A stretch of DNA of 5,010 bases from Pyramidobacter sp. (GTDB lineage: Bacteria; Synergistota; Synergistia; Synergistales; Dethiosulfovibrionaceae): the NCBI GenBank assembly GCA_016286835.1, contig JAEEUD010000150.1, positions 1 to 5,010 of the forward strand, given 5' to 3'. Shown piece by piece: positions 1-5,010 of the stretch; within the stretch, counting starts at the first letter, position 1, and each line of letters opens with the position of its first letter. A program made the position numbers and the translations under genes. The notes under the pieces were generated by a model. It worked only from the letters and a program-made list of their open reading frames with translations, was not told the DNA's origin and searched no databases.

Positions 1-160
1 CAAGCCCCGTCCGCGCCGCTTCTACGACCGTCTCCAGCGGTTTCGTCTTGCTCACGGCCAGCAGCGTGACCTCGGCCGGCTCGCGGCCGGCCCGGAGAGC
101 GGCTGCGGTCATGCGGTCAAGGACCGACCTGATCCGCTCTGACATGTCTGTCGTTACCAT
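1..160 (-). CDS. yggS: YggS/PLPBP (YlmE) family pyridoxal-phosphate homeostasis protein, N-terminal fragment
   Basis: Only the first 53 codons are in the window; the gene continues past the left edge. Residues 31-41 read VTLLAVSKTKP, the hallmark of the YggS/YlmE/PROSC family. Lys38 here corresponds to the PLP-binding lysine (Lys36 of E. coli YggS). Family members are cytosolic single-domain alanine-racemase-like barrels that bind PLP without known catalysis and keep vitamin B6 and amino acid pools in balance. The ATG at 160-158 was chosen because it has a GAGG-type ribosome site about 8 nt upstream. An in-frame ATG at 145-143 (Met6) has none. The start overlaps the last codons of the upstream adaptor-like gene (ATGGTAA arrangement), so the two are probably co-transcribed and translationally coupled. 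The family call is firm despite the short fragment, because the motif and the alpha-helical lead-in both fit. Confidence 0.9.
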   Translation of the reverse strand, partial: MVTTDMSERIRSVLDRMTAAALRAGREPAEVTLLAVSKTKPLETVVEAARTGL

Positions 161-1473
161 AAACGCACCCTCTTTTCTTCTGCGCTTTCAGCATTGACGA
201 TGACGGGGTTTCCCGGCGAAAGCCCTGAAGAGACGAAAAACATGCCGTCGCCGACGGGCTTCCCCGTGACGCGGCGGAAGATCAGGCGGTCGCCGACAAG
301 CTCGAACACACCGTAGGCGCCCTTTTTGATCGTCACGGCGGAATCCGGCACGAGCAGCCCCGAATCCTCGTCGGAGCAGACGAGGAAATCGACCTCGCGC
401 GAGGATACCATGTCGATGGGGAAATACGGCATTTCTATGCAAACTTTCGCACGCTGCTCGCTGTATTTGACGAACACGCGCACGCGCGCCGACCACTTGG
501 GACCGCGCGACTCGCGACGGATCGTCAGCGTTCCGCGCTCAAGCGCGCTTTTGAGCGTGTCGGTCAGATTGAGGTAGAAGATCGCGCGCGGATCCTGCGG
601 CAGTTCGATCAGGCGTCCCACGGCGCGCGAGGCATCAAGCGGAGCCAGATCGGTCACCCAGTGAAGCTGCGGCGAAGTCGGCAAAATCCCCGAACCGAGC
701 CAGAGCGACGAATATTCCCAGCTGTTTTCGGCTCCGTCGAATGCAGGCAGGAAATAACCGCGCGAAGGCACGCGCACAGGCGTGCCGCGTCCGCGCGCAA
801 GCACGGTCGCGACCACGTCATTCGTCGCCACCGCGGCAGTCTTCTGCCCGGCAGCCAGCTGTACGGTACCGGCCACCGGTGAGACGATGACCTTCTCGCG
901 CCACACCAGCACGGCGTGGACGGGCTGCTCTTCCTCGTAATAATACGGCTGGGGCATGAACATCGGCGGCAGCGCCTCGCGTTTGGCCTGACGTGCCCAG
1001 AGCCGGTAAAACCCGAATGCCAGAGCCAAAATGCCCAGCGCGAAGACGAAGCGGATCAGGCGGATTTTAAAAGGGACCGACTTTTTCGCCTTCGCCCCGG
1101 CGCGCCGGCGCGAAAGAGCTTCGGTAAAACGTTCCGCCGCGCGTCCGGCACGTGATTTGCCCGAAGGAGCGTTTTCGGTCCTGTCTTGGTCATGCCGCTC
1201 CTCGCGGACGGAGGCGTCTTCGCCACGTAAGCCCGTCTCGGGAAGCTGCTCCCGGGAGACAAACGGGCGAGAGCGCTCCTGCGTCGGAAGTTCGCGCGCG
1301 CGACGTTCGCGCCTCTCCGCTTCAGCGTTGGAGGGGCGGGGGGGCATGTTCTGCCGCGGTGCGCCGTTTTCGCTTTTGGCGCGCGACGACAGCGGCGTGT
1401 CGGGCAATACAACCCTGCGAACGCGCTCGGCAGCCTGTTTTCGCATATTTTCCTGGGCATCATGTCGCGCCAT
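154..1473 (-). CDS. HlyD/RND-adaptor-like single-pass membrane protein with long basic N-terminal tail
   Basis: 439 residues. Residues 1-131 are low-complexity and probably disordered (I count 26 Arg and 6 Lys against 21 acidic residues). One hydrophobic segment follows at about 137-158 (IRLIRFVFALGILALAFGFY), preceded by a KK-rich flank that predicts N-terminus inside. The outer part starts with PYYYEEEQ, then a strand-rich region (about 186-240, around VSPVAGTV) resembling the barrel-sandwich/lipoyl-like domain of membrane fusion proteins. The C-terminus (about 371-428: LLVPDSAVTIKKGAYGVFEL, then a GLSPGNPVIVN turn) matches the end domain of HlyD/AcrA-type adaptors. I see no long coiled-coil hairpin, so it is not a typical efflux adaptor. 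Similar proteins are, as I recall, often encoded just upstream of yggS and sepF. The start at 1473 has GGAGG 8 nt upstream. An in-frame reading open back to 1620 would begin upstream of the likely promoter. Function is unknown; a role at the envelope or divisome is inference. Confidence 0.72.
   Translation of the reverse strand: MARHDAQENMRKQAAERVRRVVLPDTPLSSRAKSENGAPRQNMPPRPSNAEAERRERRARELPTQERSRPFVSREQLPETGLRGEDASVREERHDQDRTENAPSGKSRAGRAAERFTEALSRRRAGAKAKKSVPFKIRLIRFVFALGILALAFGFYRLWARQAKREALPPMFMPQPYYYEEEQPVHAVLVWREKVIVSPVAGTVQLAAGQKTAAVATNDVVATVLARGRGTPVRVPSRGYFLPAFDGAENSWEYSSLWLGSGILPTSPQLHWVTDLAPLDASRAVGRLIELPQDPRAIFYLNLTDTLKSALERGTLTIRRESRGPKWSARVRVFVKYSEQRAKVCIEMPYFPIDMVSSREVDFLVCSDEDSGLLVPDSAVTIKKGAYGVFELVGDRLIFRRVTGKPVGDGMFFVSSGLSPGNPVIVNAESAEEKRVRLW
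168..172 (-). promoter_or_regulatory. Ribosome binding site for the YggS-family gene
   Basis: GAGGG on the minus strand, 7-8 nt before the ATG at 160-158. It lies inside the coding region of the upstream adaptor-like gene, which fits translational coupling. It supports Met1 over the in-frame Met6. Confidence 0.6.
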
Positions 1474-1481
1474 TGTTCGCG

Positions 1482-1486
1482 CCTCC
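1482..1486 (-). promoter_or_regulatory. Ribosome binding site deciding the start of the adaptor-like gene
   Basis: A perfect GGAGG on the minus strand, 8 nt before the ATG at 1473-1471. No comparable site precedes the more upstream in-frame ATG at 1620, so this site sets the protein at 439 rather than 488 residues. Confidence 0.8.
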
Positions 1487-1525
1487 GAACCTTGATCGAA
1501 TAAACTACAGTCTTTTCGAATCATT

Positions 1526-1554
1526 ATTGTAGCGCATATCGCGAAGAATTGCAA
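1526..1554 (-). promoter_or_regulatory. Sigma-70-type promoter for the adaptor-like/yggS unit
   Basis: On the minus strand, TTGCAA (1554-1549) is followed after exactly 17 bp by TACAAT (1531-1526). Each hexamer is close to the sigma-70 consensus. Transcription would begin near 1519, giving a leader of about 46 nt that includes the GGAGG at 1486-1482. The position fits the start chosen at 1473 and is incompatible with a start at 1620. The call is from consensus match only. Confidence 0.65.
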
Positions 1555-1572
1555 AAAATGTAAAGCAGGCGG

Positions 1573-1632
1573 CGAAAATTTTTTTCGTAAAATTGCTCCC
1601 GACCGGCGAGAGAAAGTCAAAAATGTGATAAT
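1573..1632 (+). promoter_or_regulatory. Candidate extended -10 promoter with A/T tract for the ligase gene
   Basis: TGTGATAAT at 1624-1632 matches an extended -10 element (TGnTATAAT with one mismatch). No good -35 is seen at 16-18 bp (the bases there are GC-rich). An A/T-rich stretch at about 1575-1595 sits at roughly -45 to -65 and could act as an UP element. Predicted start is near 1639, which would leave a leader of about 39 nt before the ATG at 1678. It is weaker than the divergent minus-strand promoter. The 204-bp region between the two genes (1474-1677) otherwise shows nothing I can name. Confidence 0.4.
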
Positions 1633-1662
1633 ATGAACGCGTTCTCAGTTATTTTTCGCGAG

Positions 1663-1669
1663 AAGGAGA
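1663..1669 (+). promoter_or_regulatory. Ribosome binding site deciding the start of the ligase gene
   Basis: AAGGAGA, with GGAG 9 nt before the ATG at 1678. The in-frame ATG at 1633, which would add 15 residues, has only A/T-rich sequence before it and overlaps the candidate -10 element. Confidence 0.8.
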
Positions 1670-1677
1670 CTGTCACA

Positions 1678-3588
1678 ATGGACCCCATCGAACTGAACGA
1701 CGAAATGACGCTCACGCACCCGTCCGCGGGCGAACCGCTCGCAGCCGGGCCTGGTCTGACATTTCGCGACTGCTGGTATTTCCTTTTGTTCGCCGCCAGC
1801 CTCGCGCTGCCGAATCTGATCTATTCGGGAGGCACGTTCTTCCAGACGCTGCACCTGATGAAATGGGTGTTTTCGCTCGTTCCCGTCGGCCTGCTGGCGC
1901 TCACCTGCGGTGGCGCTGTCTTCACGGAGGGACGAGAGACGCCGCTGAAGATCGACTTCCTCGGCGCAGTCTGGCTGCTCTACCTCATTTTCGTCACTCT
2001 GCAGCCGCTCTGGGTGCCTCTGCGCAGCGTGCCGGCCTGGCAGCGTGAGTGGTTCTTCTTCGCCGGCTGTCTCGTCTTCTATCTGGCGGCGTTTGCCTAT
2101 TTTAAAGAGCAGTGGCTTCGCCCGATCATCTGGATGGCGGCGCTGAACGCGGCCGTCAACGGCATCTTCGCCGAGTTCCAGGTGCGCAACATCACCACGC
2201 CCGTCTTCGGCCTCGGACTGATCATGCAGACGCCGGGCCACTACATCGGCAACACCGGCCAGCAGAACATGTTCGCGCTGTGGATGGCGCTGGCGCTGTT
2301 TTCGTCACTGTTCCTGTTCGTATACTACGGAGGTTCGTTCGCCAAGGGCTTCCGCAACAAACTCGCGATCACCGGCAACCTGTTCTTCTACGTGATCATC
2401 TCGTGGTGCCTGATCTGCTCGACGAGCCGCTCGGGGATCATCTCCTACTGGGTGGGCACCATCATGATGACGCTGATGATCCTCTGCACCGACCGCGACA
2501 AAGGGAAGCTGCGGCGGACCGGCGTGGGCATCCTCCTGTTCTTCATCGTGCTGGGAGTGTTCATCCTCAGCGACACGGGACGCGGCTTCAACTTCCTGGC
2601 CAAGACGAAGGACATGGTCGAAAACATCCAGGACATCGCCAAACGCCGCGAGATCTGGGAAACGTCGTGGCAGGTCTTCAAGATGCAGCCGCAGACCGGC
2701 GTCGGTCTCGGGCAGTACAAGTGGTACTACCTCCAGGGCCAGCGTGCCGCCATGGAACTGAATCCGCAAATGCAGTGGCAGTTCACCTACTGGGCGCACA
2801 ACGAGATCCTCCAGTGGTTCTGCGAGTTCGGCATCTGGGGCGGCGCAGTGCTGCTGATGACCGGGCTCGTCTGGCTGATCGCGTTCTTCCGCTACGTCTG
2901 GAAGCACCGCGGCCGTTCCCTGCCTCTCGATTTCCTCTGGGGCGCGTCATTCCTCTTCCTCGTCTGGTTCGACGCCATCTGGACCCGTCCCTTCCACCGC
3001 ATCGAAAACTCGCTGTGGATCGCGCTCGCCTTCGCGCTCACCTGCCGCCGCATGTTCTGGGGCGAAGACGGGATGCTGCGGCTGACGAAACTGCCCTCGC
3101 TCTTCTACCGCTTCGCCGCGATCGTCATGGTGGGCGGCACGGTGCTGGGCCTGTGGTTCGGCATCGACGGCGTCCGCGGCGACCTACTGCTGCGTCAGGC
3201 GGAAAGCTACACGCAGGATCCCGCCGAAAAGGAGCAGCTGATCCGCTCGGCGATGCTCAGCCCGATGGTGCGCGACCTTGCGGCGCGCGAACTGGCGCTG
3301 TTGAAGATCCGCACCGGCGAGCAGCGCGGCGACCGGGAAATGCTGGCCGACGGTCTCAACCAGCTGATCGCTGTCTTCAGCCACCAGCCTACGGCGCAGG
3401 ACTTCGCCACGCTGCTGACCTACGCGCGGCGGTCGAACATCAAGACGCTGCTCAACTTCCTCGAGCCCTACTCGCCTCCGCCAGGCAGCCCGCAGCTGCT
3501 CACCGAGGCCGAAGCCCGCGAACAGGCCCGGCGCAACACCGTCATCGCGCCGAACCAAAACAGTGGACTGATCTCGATCACGCATTAA
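1678..3588 (+). CDS. O-antigen ligase / O-oligosaccharyltransferase (WaaL/PglL superfamily) membrane protein
   Basis: 636 residues, about 12 hydrophobic segments between residues 31 and 495, then a soluble helical tail. The Wzy_C-type ligase core is recognisable: TSRSGIISY (249-257), RREIW with a PxTGVGLGQYKWY stretch (323-350), and WAHNEILQWFCEFGIWGG (372-389). His373 sits where the family has its conserved periplasmic histidine. Enzymes of this fold move an undecaprenyl-linked glycan onto lipid A-core (WaaL) or protein (PglL) on the outer face of the inner membrane; polymerases (Wzy) are more distant relatives. GNTGQQNMFALWMAL (191-205) resembles the GN..QxN.xA motif I associate with PglL-type protein glycosylases. 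The length (WaaL is about 400 residues) and the tail (about 500-600, TPR-like helices) also favour that branch, but do not prove it. The start at 1678 is set by AAGGAG 9 nt upstream. The gene stands alone between a divergent unit and a terminator, with no glycosyltransferases beside it. The superfamily is near certain; the acceptor is unknown. Confidence 0.85.
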   Translation: MDPIELNDEMTLTHPSAGEPLAAGPGLTFRDCWYFLLFAASLALPNLIYSGGTFFQTLHLMKWVFSLVPVGLLALTCGGAVFTEGRETPLKIDFLGAVWLLYLIFVTLQPLWVPLRSVPAWQREWFFFAGCLVFYLAAFAYFKEQWLRPIIWMAALNAAVNGIFAEFQVRNITTPVFGLGLIMQTPGHYIGNTGQQNMFALWMALALFSSLFLFVYYGGSFAKGFRNKLAITGNLFFYVIISWCLICSTSRSGIISYWVGTIMMTLMILCTDRDKGKLRRTGVGILLFFIVLGVFILSDTGRGFNFLAKTKDMVENIQDIAKRREIWETSWQVFKMQPQTGVGLGQYKWYYLQGQRAAMELNPQMQWQFTYWAHNEILQWFCEFGIWGGAVLLMTGLVWLIAFFRYVWKHRGRSLPLDFLWGASFLFLVWFDAIWTRPFHRIENSLWIALAFALTCRRMFWGEDGMLRLTKLPSLFYRFAAIVMVGGTVLGLWFGIDGVRGDLLLRQAESYTQDPAEKEQLIRSAMLSPMVRDLAARELALLKIRTGEQRGDREMLADGLNQLIAVFSHQPTAQDFATLLTYARRSNIKTLLNFLEPYSPPPGSPQLLTEAEAREQARRNTVIAPNQNSGLISITH

Positions 3589-3599
3589 AAGAGCAATTA

Positions 3600-3635
3600 A
3601 AAAGCCGGACCTTTTGCGCAAAAGGCCCGGCTTTT
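3600..3635. terminator. Bidirectional intrinsic terminator between convergent genes
   Basis: A 36-nt near-perfect palindrome. AAAAGCCGG (3600-3608) pairs with CCGGCTTTT (3627-3635), one A/C mismatch follows (3609/3626), and then CCTTTTG pairs with CAAAAGG around a tight centre at 3617/3618. Read rightward it ends in CTTTTCTGTT; read leftward it ends in a run of five T, then AATTG. It starts 11 nt after the ligase stop and ends 15 nt before the ABC ATPase stop, so it can end transcripts from both sides. Confidence 0.88.
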
Positions 3636-3650
3636 CTGTTACGGCATATC

Positions 3651-4373
3651 TTACAGCACTTTTTCCAAAAAGGTCTGTGCACGCGCGGACTTGGGCGACG
3701 AGAAAAACACGTCCGGCGGCGCGTCCTCGGCGATCACGCCTTCGTCGACGAAACAGATGCGGTGCGACGCTTCACGGGCAAAGCCCATCTCGTGCGTGAC
3801 GATGGCCATGGTGATGCCGGTGGAAACGAGCGATCTGATGACATCGAGCACTTCCTTGACCATCTCGGGGTCGAGGGCGCTGGTGGGTTCGTCGAACAAG
3901 AGCGTTTTCGGCTCCATCGCCAGCGCACGGGCGATGGCAACGCGCTGCTGCTGGCCACCGGAGAGCATCGAGGGATATTCACCGGCCTTGTCAACGAGAC
4001 CGACGCGCTCCAGAAGCTGCATGGCGCGCTCGGTCGCGTCCTTTTCGGAAAGGCCGCGCACCTTCATGGGCGCGTAGATCATGTTCTGCATGACGTTTTT
4101 GTTCTGGAACAGGTTGAAATGCTGGAAGACCATGCCCACGTCCTCGCGCACTTTCTGGATGTCCACGCCCCTGGCGGTGATGTCCACGCCGTCGATGATG
4201 ACCTGGCCGGAGGTGGGTTTTTCAAGCAGGTTGATGCACCGCAGCAGCGTCGATTTGCCGGAGCCGGACGGGCCGATGATGGAGACGACTTCGCCGTCGT
4301 TGATCTTTAAGTTGACGCCTTTGAGCACTTCGAGGGAGCCGAACTGCTTTTTCAGATTTTTAATTTCGATCAC
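3651..4373 (-). CDS. Polar amino acid ABC transporter ATP-binding protein (GlnQ/HisP family)
   Basis: 240 residues, the usual length of this family. All ABC ATPase motifs are intact: Walker A GPSGSGKST (34-42), Q-loop Gln84 in VFQHFNLF, signature LSGGQQQRVAIARAL (137-151), Walker B LLFDEP with catalytic Glu162, D-loop SALD (165-168) and switch His194 in THEMGFAR. The FQHFNLF and VTHEMGFAREA wordings are characteristic of the GlnQ/HisP/ArtP group. It is a cytoplasmic, peripheral subunit that dimerises and powers uptake through the membrane subunit encoded just upstream. The start is a GTG at 4373-4371, giving VIEIKNLKKQFGS, the normal family N-terminus. GAGGAGG lies 10 nt before it. An in-frame reading open back to 4466 is only overlap with the permease gene. 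The start lies within the permease's last codons (14-nt overlap). The amino acid carried cannot be read from the ATPase. Confidence 0.95.
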   Translation of the reverse strand: MIEIKNLKKQFGSLEVLKGVNLKINDGEVVSIIGPSGSGKSTLLRCINLLEKPTSGQVIIDGVDITARGVDIQKVREDVGMVFQHFNLFQNKNVMQNMIYAPMKVRGLSEKDATERAMQLLERVGLVDKAGEYPSMLSGGQQQRVAIARALAMEPKTLLFDEPTSALDPEMVKEVLDVIRSLVSTGITMAIVTHEMGFAREASHRICFVDEGVIAEDAPPDVFFSSPKSARAQTFLEKVL

Positions 4374-5010
4374 TTTTGCGCAGCCTCCTCTCAAGTCTCT
4401 TGGCGAACATCGCCAGCAGCATAACGAGCACGTAATACATGCAGGCGACGATGATGAGCGGCTCAAAGGCCAGATACGTGGCGTTCATCGCGGTCTGGGC
4501 GGCGCGCATCATGTCGAGCATTCCGATCGTAGCGACGATCGACGTCTCCTTGAGCAGGGCGATCAGCTCGTTGACGAGCGCGGGAAGCACGGTCTTGAGC
4601 GCCTGGGGGATGACGATGTCGAACATCATCGGCCGGTAGGGCACGCCGAGGGCCATGGCCGCCTCGCGCTGGCCGATGTCGATCGACTGGATGCCGCCGC
4701 GCAGGACTTCGGAGATGTAGGCCGCTGAGTTCAGGCCGAACGTGATGACGACGGCGTTCATGGCCGGGATCTGGTAGCCGAACACCTGCGGCGTGGCGAA
4801 ATAGACGATGAACAGCTGCACCATCAGCGGGGTACCGCGGAAGACCGACGTGTAAGCAGCGGCGAACCAGCCCAGCGGCCCGAGACGCGAAACGCGGAAG
4901 AGAGCCAGCAGGGTGCCGCAGACGGCACCGACGATCAGCGACAAAAGAGTCACTTTAAGCGAATTGAGCATCCCGTTGTAAAACACTTTGTAGTACGGCG
5001 AGATGCGCTC
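4360..5010 (-). CDS. Polar amino acid ABC transporter permease (HisM/GlnP family), N-terminus beyond window
   Basis: 216 residues are visible up to the TAA at 4362-4360. The reading frame stays open to the window edge, and the extra residues (ERISPYYK before VFYNGM) look like genuine family sequence. A GTG at 4986 has no ribosome site, so the true start is probably outside the window. Counting from the edge: a first hydrophobic segment at about 19-38, the FRGTPLMVQLFIVYF signature at 57-71, further segments at about 82-100, 144-163 and 184-203, and the EAA loop at 116-135 (EAAMALG...VIPQ), which docks onto the ATPase. The stretch AAYISEVLRGGIQSIDIGQ just before it is typical of His/Glu/Gln/polar amino acid permeases. 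It forms the inner-membrane channel with the downstream ATPase, whose GTG start it overlaps by 14 nt. Whether it forms a homodimer or pairs with a second permease is not visible, and neither is the solute-binding protein. Confidence 0.93.
   Translation of the reverse strand, partial: ERISPYYKVFYNGMLNSLKVTLLSLIVGAVCGTLLALFRVSRLGPLGWFAAAYTSVFRGTPLMVQLFIVYFATPQVFGYQIPAMNAVVITFGLNSAAYISEVLRGGIQSIDIGQREAAMALGVPYRPMMFDIVIPQALKTVLPALVNELIALLKETSIVATIGMLDMMRAAQTAMNATYLAFEPLIIVACMYYVLVMLLAMFAKRLERRLRKSDRN
4384..4390 (-). promoter_or_regulatory. Ribosome binding site for the ABC ATPase
   Basis: GAGGAGG on the minus strand, 10 nt before the GTG at 4373-4371 and inside the end of the permease gene. It decides for the GTG start and suggests translation coupled to the permease. 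Confidence 0.75.

Noticed and set aside
154..1473. Calling the adaptor-like protein a true drug-efflux membrane fusion protein
   Set aside because: No coiled-coil hairpin is visible, no pump or outer-membrane channel gene is adjacent, and the neighbour is yggS. Only the strand-rich parts resemble adaptors.
1031..1532. Plus-strand frames antisense to the N-terminal tail of the adaptor-like protein
   Set aside because: The tail is Arg-rich and GC-rich, so several frames stay open by chance. None has family-like sequence, and the promoter and ribosome site support the minus-strand gene.
1592..1620. TTGACT on the minus strand (1620-1615) as a second promoter for the adaptor-like gene
   Set aside because: The -35 match is good, but at 17 bp the -10 position reads AGCAAT, a poor match. 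The TTGCAA/TACAAT pair closer to the gene is much better.
1645..2241. Minus-strand open frame of 198 codons antisense to the start of the ligase gene
   Set aside because: It is a shadow of the ligase coding sequence, rich in Arg, Glu and Gln, without a domain or ribosome site. The same holds for 2305-2907 and 3184-3621.
1678..3588. Reading the polytopic protein as a Wzy polymerase
   Set aside because: Wzy proteins are poorly conserved and seldom show this clear a Wzy_C core with the RxxIW...GVGLG and HNE motifs plus a soluble tail. A ligase/oligosaccharyltransferase fits better, though polymerase activity is not excluded.
2112..4310. A 732-codon open frame on the plus strand running across the ligase gene and antisense to the ABC ATPase
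   Set aside because: It lies in another frame of the ligase gene and opposite the ATPase, reads as low-complexity Arg/His/Pro/Ala-rich sequence typical of GC-rich shadow frames, has no recognisable domain and spans the terminator.

Overview
The window is high-GC, gene-dense bacterial chromosome with no mobile element, CRISPR array or RNA gene that I can see. It holds five protein genes in three transcription units: a leftward pair, a single rightward gene, and a second leftward pair. The lineage cannot be proved from the sequence. An adaptor-like membrane protein beside a YggS/YlmE-type PLP protein is a pairing I associate with Clostridia and Synergistota. A WaaL/PglL-class polytopic ligase suggests a cell envelope carrying surface glycans. 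Together with the GC content, my best guess is a Synergistota-type anaerobe (Pyramidobacter-like), held with low confidence.

Layout. At the left edge (1-160, minus) is the N-terminus of a YggS/PLPBP-family pyridoxal-phosphate protein. Upstream of it on the same strand, and overlapping it by 7 nt, is a 439-residue single-pass membrane protein (154-1473). It has a long basic, probably disordered cytoplasmic N-terminus and an HlyD/RND-adaptor-like extracytoplasmic part. A good sigma-70-type promoter (TTGCAA, 17 bp, TACAAT) sits just upstream. Across a 204-bp divergent intergenic region, the rightward gene (1678-3588) encodes a 636-residue polytopic protein of the O-antigen ligase / O-oligosaccharyltransferase superfamily. 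It is followed by a palindromic terminator (3600-3635) that can serve both strands. Converging on it from the right is a leftward polar amino acid ABC transporter unit: a permease (4360-5010, N-terminus cut by the window edge) and its ATPase (3651-4373), overlapping by 14 nt.

How the genes work together. The permease and ATPase are clearly partners. The substrate-binding protein is not in the window and may lie upstream, beyond position 5010. The adaptor-like protein and the YggS protein are co-transcribed and probably translationally coupled. In Gram-positive-type genomes this pair commonly lies near division genes such as sepF, which would lie to the left of this window. The ligase has no glycan-synthesis neighbours here, so its acceptor (lipid A-core, protein or another carrier) is open.

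I see no evidence for a wholly new system. The items most worth a second look are the acceptor of the solitary ligase and the role of the adaptor-like protein with its unusual basic N-terminal tail and no visible transporter partner.
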